A DNA stretch of 64,000 nucleotides from Bacteroidota bacterium (GTDB lineage Bacteria; Bacteroidota; Bacteroidia; B-17B0; Aurantibacillaceae), in NCBI GenBank assembly GCA_947450025.1, contig CANFTW010000013.1:33665-97664 (forward strand), given 5' to 3'. Positions 28,664 to 37,562 of the stretch are shown here, one piece after another. The notes beneath the pieces are model-generated. The model had not been told where the DNA came from. It ran no database searches and worked only from the letters and a program-made list of their open reading frames with translations. The position numbers were made by a program, and so were the translations under genes. The number at the start of each line of letters is the position of its first letter. Within the stretch, counting starts at the first letter, position 1.

Positions 28664-30433
28664 ATGAAATTATTCAAAGCATTCTCAATGGCGTTAATAA
28701 TCGGTTTAACATTCTCGTCATCATACAGTAAAGCTCAATCCTACAATACCATGTGGATTCCAGATACCTTATCTGGAACAAATTTTAACCTTGCTGTAAA
28801 AGACACTTTTAAACAAATTGTGAATACCGGGAATCAAACCATTACAGGAGGAATAAATGGCAATATTTGGGGACCAACCATCTTTTTTCAAAAAGGTGAT
28901 TCGGTACATTTTAATGTCCATAATTATTTAAATGATTCAACAACTATACATTGGCATGGTATGCATTTACCTGCAGTGATGGATGGTGGACCACATCAAG
29001 TAATACCTCCAGGAACTATTTGGAAACCCTATTGGAAAGTTACCAACGATGCAGCAACATATTGGTATCATCCACACTTACATGAAATGACCATGGAGCA
29101 AATCACAAAAGGTCTAGGAGGTTTAATCATCGTGAGAGATCCTGTTGAAAGAGCTTTGGCACTTCCTAGAACTTATGGCGTGGATGATATCCCTTTGGTT
29201 TTAACAGATAGAGACATCACTACTTCTAATCAGTTTAGTGTAGTACCTTATGGAGATAGTATGATGGTGAATGGCACGTTAAGAGCCAAATACAATGTTC
29301 CTGCTCAAATTGTTAGATTCAGAATTTTAAACGGTGCCATCGAAAGAGCCTATAATATTGGGTTTAGCGACAATAGAAGTTTTTCAGTGATTGCAAGTGA
29401 TGGTGGATTATTAAATGCTCCAGTTGCGGTAACGCGATATGAATTGCATCCGGGAGAACGAATTGAAATATTAGTAAGTTTTAATGGTCAATCAGGACAA
29501 TCATATGATTTAAAAGCTTATAATTCCACCTTAGCAAATTTTGTAGCAGGGAGCGAAAATTTTCCGAATGGACCATTTGCAAATTATCTAGGCAAAAAAG
29601 ATTTTGTGATGGTACATTTTAATGTGGTTGCTCAAACGGTTTCTCCTTCTCCCATCACAAGTATACCATCTGCTTTAAGAACTAATACTTTGTTAAGTTC
29701 TGCAAATGCTGCGATTACAAGATCATTAACCATTAGTGACAGTGCTGGTGTAACAAGTACGACCATTTTAGGACCTAATGCGTTTATCATTAATCATAAA
29801 TTATTTAACATTAATCAAATTGATTATAAAGTGCCACTAAATAATACAGAAATATGGCAAATAACCAATTCTGGTGTTTTTACTCATCCATTTCATATTC
29901 ATGATGTAGAATTTAATATCATTTCAGTTAATGGTGTAGCACCAACAGCTGCTCAAGCAGGATGGAAAGATGTAGTTGTTGTTCCTGGTGCCACGGGAGC
30001 AGGGCCTGGAGGAGGAGGTACACCAAGTGTCGTTAAATTTATTGCAAAATTTGAAGATTATGCGGATAGTATTCATCCATTTATGTTTCATTGTCATATA
30101 TCTTTGCATGAAGACGAAGGAATGATGGGACAGTTTGTAGTGAAAGACCAAAGCACAACGACAGCTTTAGCTCAAGCGCAAAAAGAAAGCAAAGATTTTA
30201 CACTTTATCCAAACCCTGCAAACGATCGATTGTTTGTAAACTTTAATCATCCATCTATGCAGGCATATTATATAAAATTAAATAATGCTGTTGGTAAAAC
30301 ATTATATATGTTACCTCGCCCAGAGTTAAATAATGGAATAGATATTAGTCATTTAGCACCTGGTATTTATTTTATAGAATTAACAGATGAACTAACCAAA
30401 ACAACTACTACTAAAAAGTTTATTAAGCAATAA
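28664..30433 (+). CDS. Secreted multicopper oxidase with T9SS type A tail
   Basis: A 589-residue exported laccase/CueO-type oxidase. The signal peptide is about 1-25 (ending SKAQ). All four copper motifs are present: HWHGMHLP, WYHPHLHE, HPFHIHDVEF and FHCHISLHEDEGMMG, the last with the type 1 Cys and a Met axial ligand. A T9SS type A tail follows (FTLYPNPANDRLFV ... LAPGIYFIELTDE). It couples one-electron substrate or metal oxidation to O2 reduction; likely substrates (Cu(I) or phenols) are unknown. It heads a run that includes a redoxin and a YHYH protein and is followed by an MbnP/MbnH pair. Confidence 0.93.
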   Translation: MKLFKAFSMALIIGLTFSSSYSKAQSYNTMWIPDTLSGTNFNLAVKDTFKQIVNTGNQTITGGINGNIWGPTIFFQKGDSVHFNVHNYLNDSTTIHWHGMHLPAVMDGGPHQVIPPGTIWKPYWKVTNDAATYWYHPHLHEMTMEQITKGLGGLIIVRDPVERALALPRTYGVDDIPLVLTDRDITTSNQFSVVPYGDSMMVNGTLRAKYNVPAQIVRFRILNGAIERAYNIGFSDNRSFSVIASDGGLLNAPVAVTRYELHPGERIEILVSFNGQSGQSYDLKAYNSTLANFVAGSENFPNGPFANYLGKKDFVMVHFNVVAQTVSPSPITSIPSALRTNTLLSSANAAITRSLTISDSAGVTSTTILGPNAFIINHKLFNINQIDYKVPLNNTEIWQITNSGVFTHPFHIHDVEFNIISVNGVAPTAAQAGWKDVVVVPGATGAGPGGGGTPSVVKFIAKFEDYADSIHPFMFHCHISLHEDEGMMGQFVVKDQSTTTALAQAQKESKDFTLYPNPANDRLFVNFNHPSMQAYYIKLNNAVGKTLYMLPRPELNNGIDISHLAPGIYFIELTDELTKTTTTKKFIKQ

Positions 30434-30470
30434 ATTATAAACCATTAGATTATCATTTAACAGAAATCTT

Positions 30471-31088
30471 ATGAAACACCAACTTCGTCAATTCATTTGT
30501 TCGGTATTTGCAATTGGCATTGTCATTAGCATATTGAGTTTTATAACTGTAAATCACGATAAAACCATTGAAGATTTTAGTTTACAAAATGTGGATGGTA
30601 AGATGGTGTCTTTAAAAAATTATCCAGATGCCAAAGGTTTCATTATTGTTTTTACTTGTAATCATTGCCCCTTTGCTAAATTATATCCGCCAAGGTTTAA
30701 TGCCATGAATACAAAATATAAATCTATGGGAGTTCCATTAATTGCCATTAGCTCAACTGATACTATTAGTTATGAAGATGATACCTATAGTAAAATGAGA
30801 GAGAAGGCTTCTGACGAGAATTTTAATTTCCCATACTTATTTGACGGAAACCAAACTGTTGCTAGAGATTTTAAAGCTCAGAAAACGCCACATGCCTATG
30901 TCATTTGGAAAATTGATAACAAGTGGGTAGTAAAATATAATGGGGCTATAGACGATAATGGAATGGATCCTCAAAAGGTAAAAACATCTTATGTAATGAA
31001 AGCCGTTGATGAGTTATTAAATGGTAAAGAGGTGAGTGAAAAAGAAACGAAATCTATTGGTTGTCAAATTTATTTAAGGAAACATTAA
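30471..31088 (+). CDS. Exported thioredoxin-fold protein (AhpC/TSA-redoxin family)
   Basis: A 205-residue protein with an N-terminal signal or anchor helix (about 10-27), then a redoxin domain: TIEDFSLQNVDGKMVSLKNY, FTCNHCPFAKLYPPRF with the CNHC active-site pair (about residues 63-66), and KTPHAYVI with cis-Pro. Thiol reductase or peroxidase chemistry outside the cytoplasm is expected. It lies 38 bp after the multicopper oxidase, which suggests a shared transcript and a part in metal or thiol handling. Confidence 0.88.
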   Translation: MKHQLRQFICSVFAIGIVISILSFITVNHDKTIEDFSLQNVDGKMVSLKNYPDAKGFIIVFTCNHCPFAKLYPPRFNAMNTKYKSMGVPLIAISSTDTISYEDDTYSKMREKASDENFNFPYLFDGNQTVARDFKAQKTPHAYVIWKIDNKWVVKYNGAIDDNGMDPQKVKTSYVMKAVDELLNGKEVSEKETKSIGCQIYLRKH

Positions 31089-31194
31089 ATATTAACCTTC
31101 ATATCAAAAGCGTTTACCGATTTTTTTTTTATTACTCGTTAACTTTAAATAATTTTATATTAAACATTTAAATTCTAACCTATAAACATAAACT

Positions 31195-32529
31195 ATGAAA
31201 CAATTTATAACTACATCTGCTTTACTATTGGTAAGTTTGGTTGGATTAGCTCAGCTAAGTCCACAAATAACATCTTGGATAATAAATACGAATAGTGCTG
31301 TGGGAAGTTGCACTGCTTGTGCTAGTCAAACAATAACATCTGTGCCGGCTAATATTCAAACGGTTCAATATTCAGCGACCCAAGTATATGTAAGCGCAAC
31401 TGGTGTTCCTTCATACAACATAGGTTTATGGACAGCAAATCCCAATCAACCGGCAAATCAAAATTTAGTATGTAAATTTACAAGGGCTGCCGTTCAAAAT
31501 ACATCAACAGCTATTTATTGTCCTAATGGAAGTATTGGCTTATGGAGCAATGGTGTTGCTATTTTTAATCCTAAAGATGGTCAATATTGGAATAACTCTA
31601 CAGGCGCCTTTGCAAATGGAGTTACAACAACAGGGTACAATAGAAATGCTTTAGTTTATGAAGGAGTTAGTTTTGATAATTGCCTTGGTCATCCTCAACA
31701 ACAGGGAACTTATCACAACCATGTAAACCCAACTTGTCTTTACAATTCTGCAAACACAGCAGTACATTCACCTATTATAGGTTATGCATTTGATGGCTTT
31801 CCAATTTACGGGGCTTATGCATATACGAATACAAATGGCACTGGAGCTATAAAAAGAATGACTCCAAGTTTTGTTTTAGCACCAAGCACAGGCACTGTAT
31901 TATTAGGCGCAAATTCTGCATCGGCAGCAGCCACTCCAACCACACCAACAACACGTAATGCAGGGCCACCAGTAAACACATCTTATCCATTGGGTAATAT
32001 GTTAGAAGATTATGTTTACGTTGCAGGTTCTGGCGATTTAGATTTTCACAATGGTCGTTTTTGTATTACGCCTGAATATCCTTCAGGCACATATGCCTAT
32101 TTTGTTACAATTGATGCAACTGGCTACCCTGTTTATCCTTTTGTATTAGGGCCAACTTATTATGGAACTGTTCAAGCTGGAAATACAGGCCCTGGTGGTG
32201 GACATAATACTATTACAGAACCAACAACAGTTTATACTCCAACAAGCACAGCAACAGGCATTTCAGAAATCACAAATAAAGCTATTATGTGCATTATTTG
32301 GCCAAATCCTGTTGAAGATGTGACATCTATTTATATGGATGTTAATAGTAAAAATAATGTTAAAGGAAGTTTGTATAATACCAAAGGTCAGTTAATACAA
32401 ACCTTTGATAATTTGCAGCCTAGTATATCATACCCTTTAGATATGAGTAATTATTCTTCTGGTATATATATGTTAGTTTTAGAGTCAGGGAATGAAGTTA
32501 TAAAACAAAAAATATTGAAGGTTAAATAG
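31195..32529 (+). CDS. YHYH-domain secreted protein with T9SS type A tail
   Basis: A 444-residue exported protein: signal peptide about 1-19 (ending LAQ), YHYH domain (about 60-330) and a T9SS type A tail (IWPNPVEDVTSIYM ... SSGIYMLVLESG). The domain motif here is GTYHNHVNP in place of YHYH, with GYAFDGFPIYG and ITPEYPSGTYAYFVTID as usual. The family's function is unknown; the conserved histidines suggest metal binding. It is the third gene after the multicopper oxidase and ends at a 17-bp hairpin. Ser/Thr/Asn-rich linkers are present. Confidence 0.85.
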   Translation: MKQFITTSALLLVSLVGLAQLSPQITSWIINTNSAVGSCTACASQTITSVPANIQTVQYSATQVYVSATGVPSYNIGLWTANPNQPANQNLVCKFTRAAVQNTSTAIYCPNGSIGLWSNGVAIFNPKDGQYWNNSTGAFANGVTTTGYNRNALVYEGVSFDNCLGHPQQQGTYHNHVNPTCLYNSANTAVHSPIIGYAFDGFPIYGAYAYTNTNGTGAIKRMTPSFVLAPSTGTVLLGANSASAAATPTTPTTRNAGPPVNTSYPLGNMLEDYVYVAGSGDLDFHNGRFCITPEYPSGTYAYFVTIDATGYPVYPFVLGPTYYGTVQAGNTGPGGGHNTITEPTTVYTPTSTATGISEITNKAIMCIIWPNPVEDVTSIYMDVNSKNNVKGSLYNTKGQLIQTFDNLQPSISYPLDMSNYSSGIYMLVLESGNEVIKQKILKVK

Positions 32530-32552
32530 TATAGAGTTTTTAAAAATTTCAT

Positions 32553-32597
32553 AAACAAACACATTTACTAATTTAAGTAAATGTGTTTGTTTTTTTA
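32553..32597 (+). terminator. Intrinsic terminator after the YHYH gene
   Basis: A perfect 17-bp stem (32553-32569 with 32576-32592), loop AATTTA, followed by T-run. It splits the oxidase-redoxin-YHYH unit from the second mbnP-mbnH pair. Confidence 0.85.
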
Positions 32598-32623
32598 TTC
32601 TTATATTGAATGATAATATTTAA

Positions 32624-33388
32624 ATGAAAAAAACACATAACATATTCGTTTTTTGCACAATTTTGCTACTAATTATTCCACAATTTAGTTTTACACCTAT
32701 AGTAAAGTCTGTTAAAGGACAACTTCAGATAAATTTTAAACATGTTGTTGAAAATGAGTTATTAAAATTAGATTCTGCTTATTATAAAAATGAACTTGGA
32801 CAAAGCTTTAAAATATCTAAATTCAAATACTATCTGGGAGAAATTCATTTAAAAAGCGTTCAAGGAAAAGATTATTATTCGAAAAGTTATTTTTTAGTAA
32901 ATGAAGATGAAGAGTCATCAAAACAAATTACATTAAATCAAATTCCAAACGGAAACTATATAAGTATTAGTTTTATCTTGGGTGTTGATAGCATAGATAA
33001 TTGCAGTGGTGCAAAATCTGGTGCTCTTGATCCTTTAAATGCTATGTTTTGGGCATGGAATACAGGTTATATATTCTTAAAATTAGAAGGTAATTCACCC
33101 GTATCAAAATCACCTGGAGGAATGTTCGAATACCATATTGGTGGCTACAAACAACCTAGTAATTGTATTCGAAAAATAGAATTAGATCTTACAAAAAATC
33201 CAATCATTATTAATAATAAAGTTAGTTTTTTAGAATTAAAAACAAATCTCAGTGAAATTTTAAAGAGTCCAAATACTATTGATTTTTCTATTTTATCATC
33301 TGTAACAGATTCAAAAAATGCAGATTTAATTGCTAATAATTATAAAGATATGTTTAGTGTTTTAAGTGTAAAAAATGAAAATCAATAA
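32624..33388 (+). CDS. MbnP family copper-binding protein (second copy)
   Basis: A 254-residue exported protein. The N-terminal signal (about 1-24) lacks a lipobox, unlike the first copy. Family motifs are FKYYLGEIHL, FILGVDSIDN, SGALDP, MFWAWNTGYIFLKLEG (W143 and W145) and YHIGGYK. The two copies align along most of their length but are well diverged. It overlaps the next gene by 14 bp, so MbnP and its diheme partner are translationally coupled. Cu(I) binding and a kynurenine modification are inferred from the family. Confidence 0.85.
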   Translation: MKKTHNIFVFCTILLLIIPQFSFTPIVKSVKGQLQINFKHVVENELLKLDSAYYKNELGQSFKISKFKYYLGEIHLKSVQGKDYYSKSYFLVNEDEESSKQITLNQIPNGNYISISFILGVDSIDNCSGAKSGALDPLNAMFWAWNTGYIFLKLEGNSPVSKSPGGMFEYHIGGYKQPSNCIRKIELDLTKNPIIINNKVSFLELKTNLSEILKSPNTIDFSILSSVTDSKNADLIANNYKDMFSVLSVKNENQ

Positions 33389-34427
33389 ACTATATATTAG
33401 TCTTACTTTAATCGGTATCAATATAACTTTTTTAAGTTTTAAAGAAGATCCTAATAAAAAAATTACTTTAAAAGACATCACCTTTACTAATCCAAAAGGA
33501 TTCCCAAAACCCAATTACAATTTTGATAATAATAAACTAAGCGTAGAGAAATTTATATTAGGTAAAACCTTATTCTATGATAATATTTTATCAAAAGATA
33601 ATTCAGTGAATTGCGGCACTTGCCACCAACAATTTGCTGCTTTTGCTCATATTGACCATAAATTGAGTCATGGTATTTACGCTAAAATCGGAACCCGTAA
33701 TGTTCCAGCACTGCAAAATTTAATATGGAAAGATAGCTATATGTGGGACGGAGGTGTAAATAATCTAGAGGTTCAACCTATTAATCCCATTATAAATCCT
33801 ATTGAAATGGACGAAACAATTGAAAATGTTTTAATTAAATTAAAAAAAGATTCAACTTATGTTTCATTATTTAAAAAAGCTTATAAAGACACAATCATAA
33901 ATTCTCAAAGACTTTTGAAATCTTTGGCACAATTTACAGGTTTATTAATTTCAGTCAATTCTCGTTATGATAAATACATGAATAAAAAAGACACTTTTTC
34001 TATTTCCGAAAAAAACGGTTTAAAATTATTTAAAACGAAATGTGCTAATTGTCATACCGAACCTTTATTTACAGACAATAGTTATAGAAATAATGGGATA
34101 AAGATAGATACTTTGTTAAATGATTCAGGAAGAGGAAAGATAACAGGTATTGAAAAAGATAATCAAACTTTTAAAGTTCCAAGTTTAAGAAATATTGAAA
34201 TAACTTATCCATATATGCATGATGGAAGATATAAAACATTATTACAAGTCCTAAACCATTATTCAGATACAACTAATTTTGAAAAAAATGAAGATACGAG
34301 TTTACATAAAATTGGACATTTAACACTCGTTGAAAAGACAGATATTATAGCGTTTTTAAAAACCTTGACAGATAGAGCATTTTTATATGATAAGCGTTTT
34401 TCAGATCCTTTCGTAAGATATAACTAA
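33375..34427 (+). CDS. MbnH/MauG-type diheme cytochrome (second copy)
   Basis: A 350-residue diheme protein of the cytochrome c peroxidase/MauG superfamily. Haem sites are CGTCH (residues 80-84) and CANCH (223-227). MWDGG near 123 replaces the MHDGG of the first copy; PYMHDGRYKTLLQVL is kept near the C-terminus. An N-terminal hydrophobic stretch (about 6-22) gives export, without a lipobox. It overlaps its mbnP partner by 14 bp. A role as MbnP-modifying oxidase is inferred from that coupling; hydrogen peroxide reduction is the alternative. Confidence 0.87.
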   Translation: MKINKLYISLTLIGINITFLSFKEDPNKKITLKDITFTNPKGFPKPNYNFDNNKLSVEKFILGKTLFYDNILSKDNSVNCGTCHQQFAAFAHIDHKLSHGIYAKIGTRNVPALQNLIWKDSYMWDGGVNNLEVQPINPIINPIEMDETIENVLIKLKKDSTYVSLFKKAYKDTIINSQRLLKSLAQFTGLLISVNSRYDKYMNKKDTFSISEKNGLKLFKTKCANCHTEPLFTDNSYRNNGIKIDTLLNDSGRGKITGIEKDNQTFKVPSLRNIEITYPYMHDGRYKTLLQVLNHYSDTTNFEKNEDTSLHKIGHLTLVEKTDIIAFLKTLTDRAFLYDKRFSDPFVRYN

Positions 34428-34485
34428 ATGCCACATATTATATGATTTCCGATTAAAATAATACCTCTCAATGAGAAATCAAATA

Positions 34486-35097
34486 TTACTTTACTTCAAA
34501 GTCTAAAAACAAATCTCCATTCAAGTATCCTTGTAATTGATCGCCAATCGCAACTGGACCAACCCCTTCTGGAGTTCCAGTATAAATTAAATCACCAACT
34601 TTTAAAGTCACAAATTGTGAAACATAGGCAATCATCTGATCAAACGTAAATAGTAAATCCTTCGTGTTGCCAACTTGTCGAGAGACGCCATTAATTTTTA
34701 ATTCAAAATTAATGTCATTTAAATTTCCTAACTGGGATTTGGATACAAATTTTCCTAAGGGTGCCGAAGCATCAAATGCTTTTGCTTTTTCCCAAGGTAA
34801 ACCTTTTGCTTTACATTGCGCCTGTAAATCTCTGGCTGTGAAGTCAATACCTAAACCTATCTCATCATAATATTTATGAGCAAATTGAGCATCTATATGT
34901 TTACCAACTTTGTTAATTTTAATCACCACTTCAATTTCATGATGCAAATCTTTGGTAAACTCTGGATAATAAAAAGGTTCTCCATCTTTTAATAAAGCCG
35001 TATCAGGTTTCATAAAAAATACGGGTTCTGTAGGAACTTCACTTTTCATTTCCTTTGCGTGTTCGGCGTAATTACGACCTATGCATATTATTTTCAT
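34486..35097 (-). CDS. Fumarylacetoacetate hydrolase family protein
   Basis: A 203-residue FAH-fold enzyme (metal-dependent C-C hydrolase or decarboxylase/isomerase). MKIICIGRNYAEHAKEM and EPVFFMKPDTALL start the fold. Metal-site acids are in DLHHEIEVVIKI, and GLGIDFTARDLQAQCKAKG and YTGTPEGVGPVAIGD are the conserved substrate-loop and C-terminal motifs. Small members of this family act as acylpyruvases or oxaloacetate tautomerase-like enzymes, so substrate is uncertain. It faces lhgO but they are divergent. Confidence 0.88.
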   Translation of the reverse strand: MKIICIGRNYAEHAKEMKSEVPTEPVFFMKPDTALLKDGEPFYYPEFTKDLHHEIEVVIKINKVGKHIDAQFAHKYYDEIGLGIDFTARDLQAQCKAKGLPWEKAKAFDASAPLGKFVSKSQLGNLNDINFELKINGVSRQVGNTKDLLFTFDQMIAYVSQFVTLKVGDLIYTGTPEGVGPVAIGDQLQGYLNGDLFLDFEVK

Positions 35098-35190
35098 ATA
35101 AACTTAGTTTAGAAAGATTAAAAGTATAGAAAGTTACTGTTTTACATCTTGTAACTTTATAACTTTCACAACTTTCAGTTATAAAATTAG

Positions 35191-35198
35191 TATTTTTG
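35191..35198 (+). promoter_or_regulatory. -7 element for lhgO
   Basis: TATTTTTG fits TAnnTTTG and lies 20 nt before the lhgO ATG at 35219. The -33 box is not clear. Confidence 0.4.
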
Positions 35199-35218
35199 AC
35201 AAATTTAGAATTTTTAAA

Positions 35219-36436
35219 ATGAGCACAACACATTACGATATAATTATTGTTGGAGGAGGTATTGTTGGTTTAGCAACCGCTTACAAACTGCAATCTCATC
35301 ATCCTACAAAAACCATCTTGGTTTTAGAAAAGGAAAAAGAAGTCGCTGCGCATCAAACAGGACATAACTCAGGGGTTATTCATTCTGGCATCTACTACAA
35401 ACCAGGTTCATACAAGGCCATAAAATGTGTTGAAGGAAGACGAGAGTTAATGAGTTTTGTTAAAGAACACAATATTCCTTATGACCTCTGTGGTAAAATT
35501 ATTGTAGCCACTGAAGAAAGTGAATTAGCTCACATGAACAAAGTATTTAATAATGGTGTGGCTAATGGAGTAGAAGGAATTGAAATGATTGATGCCAATC
35601 GTATTAGCGAAATAGAACCACACTGTAAAGGAATTGCAGGTATTTGGGTACCATGCACAGGAATTATTGATTATAGTGACGTAGCGCGAAAGTATGTTGA
35701 ATTAATACATGCTAAAAATAATGGCTGTAAAGTATTAACTGAACATAAAGTTACTGGTTTCAATAAAAAAGGTAATACAACCGATGTGGTTACCGAGAAG
35801 GGAACGTTTAATGCCACTTATATTATTTCATGCGCTGGCTTACAAGCCGATAGAATTACTAAAAAAGATCATGTAAAAACAGATTCAGCTATTGTTGGAT
35901 TTAGAGGCGATTATTATGATTTAACCGAGAAGGGTAGAAGCAAGGTAAAAAATTTAATTTACCCAGTGCCAAATCCTAAATTTCCATTTTTAGGGGTACA
36001 CTTTACCAGAATGATTAAAGGTGGTGTAGAATGTGGGCCAAATGCAGTTTTTGTATTTGACCGCGAGGGCTATAGCAAAACAGCCTTTAGTTTTAAAGAT
36101 ACCTTAGAAGCTTTTGGCTTTAAAGGGACATGGAAATTCTTTTGGAAACACTGGCGTTTTGGATTAGATGAATACCGAGGAGCTTTTAGCAAAGCCTATT
36201 TTTTAAATCGTTTACGGAAACTAATTCCTGATTTACAAATGGATGATATTGAACCCGCTCGTTGTGGCATTAGAGCCATGGCTTTAGGTCCAGAAGGAGA
36301 AATGTTAGACGATTTTAAAATTGAGTTTTCAGGTAACTCCATGCATGTAATTAATTCTCCTTCTCCAGCAGCTACAGCATCATTGGCTTATGGTAATGAG
36401 ATTGCAGAACAAGCTAAAGCTTATTTCAAACTTTAA
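35219..36436 (+). CDS. lhgO: L-2-hydroxyglutarate oxidase
   Basis: A 405-residue FAD enzyme that oxidises L-2-hydroxyglutarate to 2-oxoglutarate. The Rossmann motif is IIIVGGGIVGLATAYKL (residues 8-24). HQTGHNSGVIHSGIYYKPGS, CVEGRRELM and GVHFTRMIKGGVECGPNAV are conserved in LhgO, as is the C-terminal HVINSPSPAATASLAYG. Length is normal. Promoter-like element upstream, hairpin downstream; single gene. The enzyme removes a stray product of promiscuous dehydrogenases and feeds electrons to quinone or oxygen. Confidence 0.93.
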   Translation: MSTTHYDIIIVGGGIVGLATAYKLQSHHPTKTILVLEKEKEVAAHQTGHNSGVIHSGIYYKPGSYKAIKCVEGRRELMSFVKEHNIPYDLCGKIIVATEESELAHMNKVFNNGVANGVEGIEMIDANRISEIEPHCKGIAGIWVPCTGIIDYSDVARKYVELIHAKNNGCKVLTEHKVTGFNKKGNTTDVVTEKGTFNATYIISCAGLQADRITKKDHVKTDSAIVGFRGDYYDLTEKGRSKVKNLIYPVPNPKFPFLGVHFTRMIKGGVECGPNAVFVFDREGYSKTAFSFKDTLEAFGFKGTWKFFWKHWRFGLDEYRGAFSKAYFLNRLRKLIPDLQMDDIEPARCGIRAMALGPEGEMLDDFKIEFSGNSMHVINSPSPAATASLAYGNEIAEQAKAYFKL

Positions 36437-36450
36437 AATTTAATTAGCAT

Positions 36451-36483
36451 AAAAAAAGCCTCTGTTTTACAGAGGCTTTTTTT
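36451..36483. terminator. Bidirectional terminator after lhgO
   Basis: A perfect 14-bp stem AAAAAAAGCCTCTG (36451-36464) with CAGAGGCTTTTTTT (36470-36483), loop TTTTA, T-run. It serves lhgO and the convergent small gene. Confidence 0.9.
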
Positions 36484-36497
36484 TGTTTAATAAAATA

Positions 36498-36776
36498 TTA
36501 TTCAACAGTAATACAACCATCTTTAATCACGATTTTTGCACTGTTTTTTACTTTCACCCATCCACAAGATGTTTTAATTTCAACTTCATTAGCACTTGTT
36601 TGAATAGAGGTATCGCCAGTTGTAGAAGAATTAAATTCTACAGATTGTGTAGAGCCTTGTGATCTTACTTCCATTTTATAACTTTTGGAATCTTTGTTAT
36701 AATAATGAATGGTAAATGCACTTGCCAATGAAGTGATCATTAAAAAAGCTGCTGAAAATAATGTTTTAAGATTCAT
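36498..36776 (-). CDS. Small exported protein, unknown function
   Basis: A 92-residue protein that I do not recognise. Signal peptide about 1-20 (ending LASAF), then a single small beta-rich domain with two cysteines (TSCGWVKVKNSAKIVIKDGC), about residues 70-88, which could form a disulfide. The codons look normal for the window and the gene ends at the shared hairpin. Confidence 0.65.
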   Translation of the reverse strand: MNLKTLFSAAFLMITSLASAFTIHYYNKDSKSYKMEVRSQGSTQSVEFNSSTTGDTSIQTSANEVEIKTSCGWVKVKNSAKIVIKDGCITVE

Positions 36777-36889
36777 AGTTATTTTTTTTAGTTTGTTAGT
36801 ATACCAAATCTACACTTTTTTTTGAAAAAATAATAAATCAATCAGATAATTAAATAATCCAAATTCAATAAAACATCTTTATCTTTTAT

Positions 36890-36919
36890 TTGAAAATACC
36901 TTGTAACTATGTATCTTTA
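36890..36919 (+). promoter_or_regulatory. Promoter of the 36.9 kb accessory cluster
   Basis: TTG at 36890-36892, 19-nt spacer, TATCTTTA at 36912-36919 (one mismatch to TAnnTTTG). It predicts a transcript start near 36925, just before a 20-codon leader frame. Confidence 0.55.
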
Positions 36920-36928
36920 TTATAGAAC

Positions 36929-36991
36929 ATGAGAAAATATTACATCAAATCTAAATTTATATTACAAATGGCATCTTCGAATAAATTATGA
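36929..36991 (+). other. Candidate 20-codon leader ORF coupled to the next gene
   Basis: ATG at 36929 opens a 20-codon frame (begins MRKYYIKSKF) whose TGA overlaps the ATG of the next gene as ATGA. Its ATG is only 9 nt after the -7 element. It may be a leader peptide for translational coupling or just chance; the coding signal is too short to judge. Confidence 0.3.
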
Positions 36992-37527
36992 AACATCTCA
37001 TTCTATTCTGCGTTCTATCCTATAAGCTATTTGCTCAAACATTAAATTATGAGCAAATAAAAAAATATGTTTCAAAAATAGATTCTCTCAAACAACATCA
37101 TCAACTTAAATCATATACCAATTCAGTCATGTCTTTTTGCGGAGGTGGAGTTAAGGGATATTATGACCATCATCAATTAGTTTATATCAATTCTACCTAT
37201 TCTGCAGAACTAGGTTATTCAAGTCGTATTGTATACTTAAAAGACTCTGTTCCTTACAAAATTATTTACAGAGAACATTTTGCTGAATGGGATAAACACC
37301 TTAAAAAATATCCAAATTCAAATGATCAAGATATCGAAAAAAGAATGACTTACACTGATACGGTATATACCATTATTTTAAGCAAAAACACTGTCGTTAC
37401 TAAATTATCAAACCATAAAGTCATTAGTCATATCATAAATCAAGAACTCCTCAAGCACTTATTAGAGTGTGTTCAGGTGATGAGATTAGAAATTGAAAAA
37501 GAAAAAAATGGTCAAAAAGACCAATAA
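36988..37527 (+). CDS. Exported protein, unknown function
   Basis: A 179-residue protein that I do not recognise. Signal peptide about 1-17 (ending LFAQ). The mature part has a glycine-rich FCGGGVKGYYDHH segment (about residues 51-63) and mixed alpha/beta content, ending in a charged tail (EIEKEKNGQKDQ). It is the first gene of a run of small exported, lipoprotein and membrane genes (to about 44.2 kb), all on the plus strand. Confidence 0.65.
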   Translation: MKHLILFCVLSYKLFAQTLNYEQIKKYVSKIDSLKQHHQLKSYTNSVMSFCGGGVKGYYDHHQLVYINSTYSAELGYSSRIVYLKDSVPYKIIYREHFAEWDKHLKKYPNSNDQDIEKRMTYTDTVYTIILSKNTVVTKLSNHKVISHIINQELLKHLLECVQVMRLEIEKEKNGQKDQ

Positions 37528-37562
37528 TCCTTGTTTTTTAAAAAGAAATATAAAAACCAATC

